NCBI RefSeq assembly: GCF_029227915.1
Contig: NC_079885.1
Location: forward strand, 8,618,001-8,682,000
DNA length: 64,000 nucleotides
Source: Hydractinia symbiolongicarpus
Lineage: Eukaryota; Cnidaria; Hydrozoa; Anthoathecata; Hydractiniidae
Reading direction: 5' to 3'
The notes beneath the pieces are model-generated. The model worked only from the letters and a program-made list of their open reading frames with translations. It searched no databases and had not been told where the DNA came from. Below, piece by piece: positions 43,701 to 53,034 of this stretch (position 1 is the first letter of the stretch; the number at the start of each line of letters is the position of its first letter). The translations under genes were made by a program, and so were the position numbers.

Positions 43701-46700
43701 TCTAAAAAGAAGCGATCACTGATCAACAATCAGTAGAATCTAAGGAATAGCCAAATTTTCTTAAGCAAAGCAAGTATGATCGCCACATTTAAAAAAGGTT
43801 ATTTTATGCACTGGAACCCTGACAGAGTTTCAAATTTTTTTAAAGGGAGAGAAAAATCAGTTACAAATTGATTAGAAGAAAGAAAAAGTATAATGACAAG
43901 AAAAGGGAAATAACAATAAGAAACAGAAAAATTATTATATAAGTTGGAAATTTTAAGCATACGCTTTAACTAGGTCAAGTCTGCTGTTAACATCTTCTGC
44001 CTGATTTTTCAACTTTTCAACATCCTGAAGCAAATTTAACATTTGTGCATTTGCTGATTTAGTGTCTTCTTTCACATGAACCTGTAAAAAAAGAAAACCT
44101 GTATTTACACTATGGTTTTAATCATCAATGAAGAAGTAAAAGAATATGCTTTTCATACATAACTTATGTTACTATAAAGGTAACTGAATACACATTCCCA
44201 ACATTTCCATCTCTCAACTAATAATCCTACTAACACTCACTTACTTTAACCCTCTTTTCCTGTATTAATACATGTATATATTTTCCGTAAATTTAAAAAA
44301 TCTCATTGTTTAATCTTACACTAAGTATGGGCCATAGTAAATGATTTAAAAATGCATGTTAACGTTAAACGGCAAATTATACATCAATACATCACACTAA
44401 TAACGTAATTTAATTAAAAGGAATTACAATGCAATTTAAATGTAAGGCCAAATAACTTGTCAAACTCCACAAAGCGGGCCAATTCACCTGATGATAAGAA
44501 ATGGCACTTATTGATGACAAAAAAATTGGAAATTTGCTATTACTTAAATATGACATCATAATTTATGCAGCATAATAAAATCTGGAATTCTTTAAATGTG
44601 AGTATCTTGAGAACGAAAAAGCTTTTTAAAAACTTTAAAAAGACTTGTTAACCAGCTTTTTAAGCTCTGTAATATAGGTCCGACATCATTTTATACCTTG
44701 GGTTCCCTTTAAATAGATATTACATTCTGAAAATCATTAAAAACAAAACTGAAAAATTCTTTTATGTCGTGCTTTCTCTAATTATTCATTCTTTATCACC
44801 ATCATCATCATTCTCGACTTAACGTTCGTTTTCCATGCTAGCATGGGTTGGACGGGGTATATTAATGACCCTTTTCCAATCTGATCTAGACTGTGTTAGA
44901 TCTAAACTCAACTTCCTCTGTATCAAGTTTGTCCTTATAACCTCCTGCCAAGTCTTTCTTGGTCTGCCTCTAGGCTTTGCCCCAGGAACTATCATTACTA
45001 AATACTACAAAGGCTGCAGGGAGAACCCACGCAGCATTTGTTTAGCCTTGTATTTTTAATTCTCCCCATTAATCAAATAAAAATTTCCCCTTATCAAAAT
45101 TTAAACCATAAAAACTTTATATACATGTAAAAACATTAACCAAAAAATACAATACTCAATAGGATTATTAGAATAAGATTTTACCTTTCTCTTAATCAAA
45201 TGTAACTGATCAGGTTTTGCTTGTTGAAAGTACGGATGAGAAAATTCCCATTCATCTCGATCTAGTTTTAAACTTCCACTACTGGGGTCAACAATTTTCC
45301 TAAACCCATCTGTAAACAAAAAATTATATTAATATCAGGCCACAATGACTGGAGTATGAACATTAATTTAAATATATTTTACAATATTATTAAGGGTTAA
45401 ATAAGCTGTGTTAGGATGGGTTACGCAAACAAAAAAGCAAACAAAATGTATTTAAAGCCATTTTTACACTAGTGCCATATTTGCAACCCATATTTCTACA
45501 ACAGTATTTTAAATATATTATGATTTGGGGATTAATTTCATATTTTAACTTTTTCAGCAGTCGAAAATGGAATATAGATGGTAGTGGCATTAATTAACAT
45601 TTTGTCCAGAAGGTAAATAAATCAATAATAAAAAACTTACACATGTTGACTTGTCTGACAAAACTTGAAAAGTTATTGTGCTTGTAAAACCTTGGTAAAA
45701 TTTCTTTTGCAAATTCAATTTGATCATGAACTTTAAAAGCTCTGCCATTCTATAGAAACAAATTAGGCATAATTAGAAATAATAAAATATGTATATCAAT
45801 GAAGGTCTGAGCGTGCTGATGTCAGCAGGGGAGCTCCACAATTCAAAAAATGCTTTTACATGATCTTATGGGAGAAGTTAGAACCTTGCAAGATGGTGGC
45901 ATAACGTAAACATATGTAAAAAAAAAACGAGGTAGAACAGAGAGTAACAAGTTGTGCTCAGACTGTTCATTGTAGTGTGTGCATGAATAGGGTATATTTT
46001 TTTTATATTTGTGATTTTTTAGGTCAAGTGGTTGGCTGCCACGACACTGTTGATGGGGATTTTCTGTTTGGTAAAATACTGCTAACTTGTGTGACGTAAG
46101 TTTGCAACGATGTAAATAAAAACATTATAAATAAACAAAGTGAGGGAAGGCTTATTATTGGTTTCCGGGGACGAAATTTGGATATAAAAATAAAAAATTT
46201 AAAAATATTTATGCCACGTTGTTTTCGTGATACGTAAGAATTTTTTTTAAAGAAAAACATATATGTAGTTTTTTTCATTAGTTCTCCTTTAAAGAAATAA
46301 TAGCTAGTTTCAAAACTTGAAATATCTTGTTACAGGTAGCCAGTCAACTAATACACATGTTTGCATAAATTAAGTTACTTTAAATTTATATAATTGCATT
46401 TTACCCTCAAGAACTTTACAAATTACTAGTCGGTAGCCCGTGGAAAAATCCACGGGTTCACCCGTTCTTTTAATATCGCATTGTGTGCGTCTCGCTACTT
46501 GCGGTATCATTTTACATGACAGACAGGCGCATACAGGTATTATAATGTAGATAACTTACTATGTAAATATCCGTTCTTTAATATAAATTTACCAGCATTT
46601 TTACATACTTCAAATTATCCAATAATTTCACATAATTTATAAATTAATGTAGTATAAAGTTTTCTGGTTCTGTTTTAAAAGTTATACAGCAAGTTATACT

Positions 46701-48320
46701 TGTGCTGTTTCGTAATTTACCGAGCAAGTTATTCTCCTTCCACGTAAAATAATAAGACAAAACAGAACCTTTATTTTTTATAAAAAATTTTAGCGCCTTT
46801 TTAGGGACTTCAGTTTAGTTGGCAATAATTAAACTCTTTACTAGCATTAAATTTATTTAGAACTTATAATGAAGAAGGGTGTTATGGCAAGCATATCGTA
46901 TCCCTTGTTTTCTGCGCATATTTTTTGTACAATTTTTTTTTAAAAACAGTCTTCAATATCGCATTTTTATTAACATATTTTTGTCGTCAACAAGGAGAAC
47001 ATGTAATAATCATAACAGAGGAATGTTCCGACAGCGTATTCTGCCTTGTTTCTTATATTATCTTATATAATAATACGGAGTGTTTGTGACGGGCATAGTG
47101 GATATCGTCATTTTCGTTTGATGTCGCCGAAATTTTCTTTGAAGTTGCCGAAAAGAGTATGTCTCAAATGCTAAATTTTCTGACTTTAAGGCACGACGTC
47201 AATAACACTACTTTAACATCAATATATCTTATAATAAACAAATAAAACCATTAAAGTGCACCTAAAACTTTTAGACCAAATAACTTGGAAACGAGAAGTG
47301 ATGTCAGTAATTTTTCACCGTTTGGGTAACTAGGGACCACCTGGGACCAATTTGGGTAAGTTTCTCAAACCTAGGTCCCCAAATTCGTTTTGGAATGGAC
47401 GGGTTAATGACGTCATATAAAACCTTTAAAACCCAATATCTCCGCAACAGTTTGTCAAAGATACACGATCCCATACATTCTCTTGATCAGCGTTTCAAGA
47501 TCTATACAATGTAATAGGTATCCATATTTTTTAAAAATAAATTTTTGTGTTTTGATGGGTCTTCGCTGACGTCAGCAAAATTTTTCAACCCTTAATCTCC
47601 TCAGGAGTTCCTCGAAAACATATGATCCTATACATTATTTTGATCAGTGTTTCAACCTCTACACATTACAGTCAAAGAATAATCTAAATTTCAATTTTTT
47701 TTTTTTGTATCTGCACTGCTGACGTCTGCAAACATCTAAAACAACCTATTTTTCCATTAACCATCTACCTAAGCGAATTTCTTATCGAGGGTCTTATCGA
47801 CAGGTATATTACATTATTTTTCCTATACAGTAGACTATTTTAGTGATAGTCTTGAAGTATTACATTTTAGCTAGTGTGTTTTCACCATTATATATAATAA
47901 TCATAACCAAGGAGAGTGTTACAACAATAATAATCTGTCCTGTTTTTCACTTGTATATAACCTTTTAGCGAAAGATAATCTGATTATGTAGTTGCAATTT
48001 AGGCAGTTAGTTTTCGTTATAAATTACATAAAAATTAATTGCTTGATTGCTAATTGCTGAGTGTGAATTTTGGAGGCTGTAAGCACATAAGTTATGGAAA
48101 AATGTTAAACAGGGGGGCAGGGCACTATAAGCAAGCATGGAATGGTTACGAATGTAACCTAAAATTTAATTTAGCCAACACTTTTATACAAATTATTTAC
48201 CTTGCTCCATGATATGAGGTGATCAAAATGGTCATCTTCAACGATCTTCCATAACTTCAATAAAAATGCAGGTACATTACCTTGAACAACGATAACCTGA
48301 TCTTGTTTCAGTGAAGCCAT
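31797..48320 (-). CDS. HSF: Heat shock transcription factor, 13 coding exons
   Basis: Exons in transcript order are 48320-48201, 45749-45641, 45309-45185, 44081-43963, 43701-43626, 43137-43082, 42736-42613, 42006-41973, 41703-41331, 40678-40570, 32941-32909, 32830-32764 and 31924-31797. All introns are GT..AG and phases join without a break: 1473 nt, 490 residues plus stop. Residues about 15-118 are the HSF winged-helix DNA-binding domain (VPAFLLKLWKIVED, DHLISWSK, FYKHNNFSSFVRQVNMYGFR, EFSHPYF). Residues 119-202 are the HR-A/B trimerisation coiled coil (NELLWREVSDLR, INK then LIQFFIQLV). Exon 10 encodes a short hydrophobic heptad region (VDRISKSIGFLQDML) placed like HR-C, which in HSF1 restrains trimerisation. 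The acidic, aromatic C-terminus (DFFENVFDENES) would be the activation domain. HSF trimers bind nGAAn arrays and drive chaperone genes. Intron 10 (32942-40569) is mostly a 35-bp minisatellite. Paralog (HSF1/2/4) cannot be told. Confidence 0.93.
32415..32713. repeat. 42-bp minisatellite in the last HSF intron
   Basis: Imperfect copies of a unit with AGTACCTCTCCTCTCTCCCC and CCCCAGTCACAGGAGTA on the plus strand, about 6-7 copies. The unit length is a multiple of three, so both strands show long open frames. On the minus strand the frame continues that of HSF exon 12 after a single TAG. Confidence 0.85.
33026..40290. repeat. 35-bp minisatellite array, about 7.3 kb, intron 10 of HSF
   Basis: About 205 head-to-tail copies of a 35-bp unit (GAAGTAGTTAGTTCGAAAGT followed by CACATATTTGAAGTG). 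Variable sites include TTAGTTCG or TTTGTTTG, and ATATTTG, ATAGTCG, ATAGTCA or ATGATCG. The variants occur in ordered blocks, giving higher-order repeats. The 38.4-40.3 kb part is more diverged (units with TTTTCGAAATG and GAAGGTAACAT). Because 35 is not a multiple of three, no long ORF exists across it. Confidence 0.97.
44783..45010. repeat. Interspersed repeat with CATCATCAT head and CCATGCTAGCATGG hairpin
   Basis: Begins with an (ATC)n run, then AACGTTCGTTTTCCATGCTAGCATGGGTTGGACGG, and has a CT-rich end (TCTTTCTTGGTCTGCCTCTAGG). I recognise the hairpin and GGGTTGGACGG as a very widespread invertebrate interspersed repeat, best known from cephalopod genomes. Lies in HSF intron 3. Confidence 0.65.
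46425..46554 (+). mobile_element. Short interspersed repeat with CCCGTGGA hairpin and RTE-like 3' end, copy 1
   Basis: It starts ACTAGTCGGTAGCCCGTGG, with a perfect CCCGTGGA/TCCACGGG hairpin, then GTGTGCGTCTCGCTACTTGCG. It ends in an ACAGACAG motif and TATTATAATGTAGATAA. The second copy at 63435-63576 has the same order. The ACAGACAG and TATAGATAA end resembles RTE-type LINE tails, so a SINE mobilised by RTE is likely. Intron 1 of HSF. Confidence 0.7.
47290..47730. repeat. Imperfect ~180-bp tandem repeat in HSF intron 1
   Basis: Two diverged copies share TGACGTCA-type starts, 'AACCC..AATCTCC', 'GATCC(C/T)ATACATT' and 'TGATCAG(C/T)GTTTCAA' landmarks about 180 bp apart. A more distant relative seems to lie at 56390-56520 in a DUSP22 intron. 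Confidence 0.65.
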
Positions 48321-49230
48321 TATACTTTCATAAACTTGGATATTCACTATATATACCTATTGTTTATTTATGTAAAACAGATATGATAAGAAAAAAAGTG
48401 AAAAGTGCAATAGCAAGTCAGGGGTCATATAGCAGAGATTTCCCATGATAACAGGTCTTTCCAGAAGAAGCATGGATTAGCACAAGCACACACTCACACT
48501 TTACAGTATATTTATACTGCTACAAACATTTTTACTTATTTTTTGTATCTGAACCTTCCTTTGAAAATGAGGCATGGAATGATAAACTGGAAAAAAAGCC
48601 AAACCTACAAAGGACACAACACTGTAACTGATCTTCCTGAAGTTTAATCTAGCTTTTTAAGATCATCTTTCTGCACACAGCAATTATCCTAATGATTATA
48701 AAAAAAGTACGAAGAAAAAAGTCTTTTTTGTAGTTAGTTTCTGAAACTGTGTGAATAAGTCCACTTTTGAAACAAAAAATTGCACAAACGATTTCTTGTC
48801 TATTTTAGCCACCATATTCAGTTTACTATTTCAATGGGGAATGTTTTCAGGGAAAATACTTCAGAACTGGAATTTCAGCCCAGATTTTCCTGATTTTGTT
48901 GTACAACAAGAACAAATTTGTTGCAGTGAATTCTACCTCTGTAACAACTGTTGTGCAACAAATAATTTATTGTACAACACCCCCATTTTTGTGCAACAAT
49001 AGTTTACATAATCCTTAAAAAAAACAAAGGAGCGGTGTTGAGAACTGTTGTGCAACAAAAATAGCTCCTTGAAAACCAAGCTTAATACTTATTTTGAATG
49101 TTTTCATAACAGGGTGCTAAGTCCAGCGCATGCCTCTTGGTTGTTTACAGCTCTTTTGAATTAAGCTAAACTGCAAGATTTGTTTGTATGTTAATTGTGG
49201 TGACAGAAGTACAGTTCTTCAGCACTTGTG

Positions 49231-49450
49231 GTTAGTAAAAATTAGGTTTACCTTAGTCATTGAAGATGTCTGGCGGAGGCTTGCATAGTGGGGGATAGTT
49301 TCTACCTATAGACCTGATCTTAAAGGTTGCCAGGGAGATTAGTCTCACTTGCTTGCAAAGGATCTGGAATCTACTCAGACCTTGATTAACAATGGCTTCA
49401 TATAAAATCTAAACACCTCACACTGCACAAGTTCTTCAGATATACCTTAA
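49231..49450 (+). repeat. Arm of a long-range inverted repeat (partner 54690-54895)
   Basis: The plus strand here (TTAGGTTTACCTTAGTCATT, GTTTCTACCTATAGACCTG, TTAAAGGTTGCCAG, TTAGTCTCACTTGC) matches the complement of 54690-54895 in the same order. Confidence 0.85.
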
Positions 49451-50461
49451 ATTTACAATCACTTAAGTTTACAGCTCTATTGAAAATGCGAATTACACAC
49501 ATTTTTTTACAGACAGTCTGGTTTATCAACTATGAGAAGACAAAAGAAGATACAAAACCAGGAATAGAAATCTGTTTTAACCATTGAACTTTGTAAGATT
49601 CACTTCCACTTGGAAAGTAGCAGAAATTGACAGTGCTGGTTTTTACATGCAGTTTTTTTGTGCACGTTGTTCAAAGTTTTGGTGCCCGCTAGGTGCATGC
49701 TTGTGAGTGTATCCCTAATTTTTGAAGCTCTGTGTCAGAAAACACAGAGCTTATGTCAACATAAGTAAGTAAGTATTAAGAACAAGAATTCCTTTCCTAG
49801 TGACATAAGTGTTCATGAAAAGCAGGACATCGAACCTTGAATCTCAAAAGTTCTGCACATGAATTTGACAGAAAATAATAGCAGATAAACTGTGATAATG
49901 TCACAAATAAACTTTGTCAAGAACATTTGTTCGCATAGGGTTTTTAAAAAGGCCTCAGACATCACATCATGTGATGTTAAATGACTCTGTGAGTCCTAAA
50001 AATAGGGTCAGCAAACAAAACACAAAAAATCCAAAAAATTGTGTCCAACTATTCAGCCAAAAATGCACGCTATTACCCTGATATTTAATATAATTTCCGC
50101 GCTTTGTTTAATTGGAGCTTTTATGCCTTATACACCACTTTAAACTTTAAAGTAGTTCTTAGGACCGAAATTTTAAAGTGAAACATGATAATAACAAAAT
50201 TGCTATCTGAAAGTAAGGTCAGTCGTGTAACTCTAACACTAAATATTTGTGACGCCTCATTTTATACAACTTAATTGATAAATATATGATATATAATATA
50301 TTTAATAAAGTCACACAATTCTGTAATACTTCGAAGGTTTCCTTTTTCGTGGCATAGCCAACAAAATTGAAGGTGGTGTTTTTTATTTCCAGAATAATTT
50401 AGGTGAGTTCAGGAATAATTTAAGGAGTCTGGAATTATTAGATAAAAAACACAATCTGGTA

Positions 50462-51083
50462 CTGTTATGCCCGGATAATAAAGGCTGCCCTGATTATGTA
50501 TGGCAGCTTTCCCCGGGTCAAAACAGGGAAGAAAATACATAACCAGGGGAACATAATCAGGATAGGCCGGCTTATTATACAGTTAAAAAATATTATTTGG
50601 CACTTTTTAAAAGGAACATAATCAGGGCAGTCCGGTTTATGTATGACGATCTAATATCATTTGTTGCTTAATAACTTTTCACCAAACCTAATTCCCGCAA
50701 AGCAAATAATTTAGGTCATCCCCAAAATTCAATTTTGCGAACAAAAAATCAACCCACCCTATCCGCAAAATCTAGTTAGTTTTCAATGGTGTTTTATCAT
50801 GCAGAGACAAATTACGTCAAGACTTTTTTCTTTCGCTATGCCAAGTTTTCAATGGTTGCTATCTTTCAGAGAAAAATGGCACGTGACAGTAATTCGCCAA
50901 TGGTTTATTCATAAAAGTTCGAACAAAATGCCAATCACAGCCTGCCTTAGCCAGACATTATATCAGCATTCATAATCCGGTCACCACCACATAATCAGGG
51001 GAAAAAAGCATAATCCGGACATACGTACATAATCCGGAAGTTCTGTTTATAAACAGGCTGTTTTCACAATCTGGGCAGAACAG
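50462..51083. mobile_element. TA-flanked MITE with repeated CATAATC(A/C)GG subterminal motifs
   Basis: The ends CTGTTATGCCCGG and CCCAGA...GGGCAGAACAG are inverted and flanked by TA on both sides, as for Tc1/mariner insertions. The interior carries at least eight copies of CATAATCAGG or CATAATCCGG in both orientations, and no ORF. Confidence 0.75.
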
Positions 51084-51141
51084 TAGCCTCTTCTCTCTAT
51101 AATAATTTAGGAGAATCAGAAAAGAGTAATTTTTTTTAGCC

Positions 51142-52232
51142 AGTCAGGGATAACCGCAAAATAAGCTATCACGCCAAATTAGGATGGTAGCTCAGTTAGG
51201 AGATTTTCCATAGATCATCTCCTATTTAGGAGATGTGTTTTTTTCATTTACGATTATCTCAGCAACCACGTCAGGGGCGTATCGAGAAATGTATGTTGGG
51301 CACTGATAGCACAGCAGATGAAAATTTTTTTAGGGCAACAAAAATACTTAAACATATGCATCGTCTTCTTTTTTTAGTATAGAATATAGTTTCTTCATGA
51401 AAATATATCTTTTCTGTGATTGAAGACTCTAAAAATATCCAGAAAATGAGAAATAAAGCAATTCTCAAGCATTCTAAATAACACGTCTCTAATTTGGGCG
51501 CCCAAATTAGACGTCCCCAAAATCGGTATAATGATGTCCAAATTGTACTGGATCAGCCCTTGCACGTCTGGTCGCGCCATCTTTTTCGGAGTTTTGTTGC
51601 TCATTATATCATCTTAGTTCAAGCAAAATTTTTTATAGTTTGCTTTACGGGACTAAAAATTATACGTTAAAAGTCTTTGGATTGGCTAATTAGATGAGAA
51701 ATAGTCTATTTAGGCTATGTGCCACCATGTTGAAAATTTAGCCCTTTTCCAGAAGCAACCGTGGCCATAAAACAAAGCACATATGCTTTCTTAATCAAAA
51801 CAAACTAAGGGGCAGTCGACAAACAGTTTTTGTCTCCGTTAACGGCAAATTAGCCGCTAGACTCGGACCCCCTTCCCCCTGCCCCTTAACGGCAAGTCCA
51901 TTTCCCCTACGTTTTTTCGTCTCCGTTAACAGCAAATTTGCTGTTAAATAGAATTTTGCCCCCATCCGCGCTTTACGGAACAATCTTTGTAGAGACGAAA
52001 ACTGTTTGAAGACGGCCCCTAAATTCTATATCTTTTGACAGTGCAAATAATAATAAAATATATATTTGGACCATCAAAAGGAGGTCCTATAAAATGTTTT
52101 TGGCTAATTAAATCATTGCGACTATGCAACAGAACAGTGATAGGCAGCAAAAACCACGTTGATAGCCTAATTGGGAGAGATAAATTGTTAATTAGACTAT
52201 CATAGCCTAATTTTTGCGGTTATCCCTGACTG
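51142..52232. mobile_element. TIR element with 5-bp TSD (TTAGC), containing nested insertions
   Basis: Ends are CAGTCAGGGATAACCGCAAA and its complement. TTAGC directly flanks both sides (51137-51141 and 52233-52237). The inner arms share TTAGGCTAT/ATAGCCTAA motifs. The interior includes a CAGGGGCGTATCGAGAAA stretch of hAT-like character near 51272 and the MITE at 51809-52019. No transposase ORF is seen. Confidence 0.8.
51809..52019. mobile_element. Nested MITE with GGGGCAGTC ends and TAA flanks
   Basis: GGGGCAGTCGACAAACAGTT at the left end pairs with AACTGTTTGAAGACGGCCCC at the right, and TAA lies on both sides. The 3-bp TAA/TTA duplication and GGGGC ends fit a PIF/Harbinger-like MITE. The interior is palindromic (CCGTTAACGGCAAATT). 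Confidence 0.75.
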
Positions 52233-53034
52233 TTAGCTATACCGAGGTTGAAAACATATATACAGCAGAGATTTATACAGTTTTGTGGAGGTGGAAAATC
52301 CTAAAAATATAACAATGAGCAAAAAAGAAACGCCTTAGCCGTTTTCGTGTCAAAAATTGGTTTGCTGTGTGAAGAAAGACCAAGAAAAATAAAAAGACTG
52401 CACTGAAAACATTAATCAATAGAACGTCAAAAATAACTCACATTGTTATCTATAACTATTTCCACTTTACTTAACTTTAGCGGCTGCTATCTAGTAAGCT
52501 AACTATGTCCTAAAATTTTAAGAAAGGATTAACTTGATGCCTAAATTATGCAAAGCACGAGCACCATCTTGCGTTATGAAAAACAGCTGATTCAGCTTTT
52601 GGTTAATCCTTGGCGTAGGGACACATCATCAAAAATCATGCTTTGGATTTCGATTAATTGGTTTTTAATAACGAATACATAATATGTCGGTTACATGGCC
52701 TAATGCTGCAATATTTTTTCGAGGAAAAGAGAAATGTTAAAATCAGGACTCTCCATACCAATTATCTCTTTACAAAAAATACTTAAAAAACATTTTTCGA
52801 TCCTTTATTTTCTTTCTAAAAATATTTTTTATTACTTCTTATATAAAAATGCTAATTAAAGCTTTCTTTTAAAGTCAAGTATCTGACTTAGAAAATCTGC
52901 ACAAGGTAGCGTTTTTATAACTGTAACATTCGAGAAATGAAAACAAAACAGAAATACGAAACGAAGGAAACGACACGAAACGAAAGTGCACACACGGCTT
53001 TTCGTAGATGTTTTGTGGGCAAGAATGGGAAATG

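Larger units (their letters stand above)
48321..53034. other. Divergent intergenic region between HSF and DUSP22, MITE-rich
   Basis: The start codons of HSF (minus) and DUSP22 (plus) face away from each other across 4.7 kb. No other gene is seen. Palindromic GTTGTGCAACA motifs cluster at 48900-49070, and a hairpin AAGCTCTGTGT/ACACAGAGCTT lies at 49724-49752. TIR elements lie at 50462-51083 and 51142-52232. Any shared promoter must be near one of the two ends. Confidence 0.6.
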
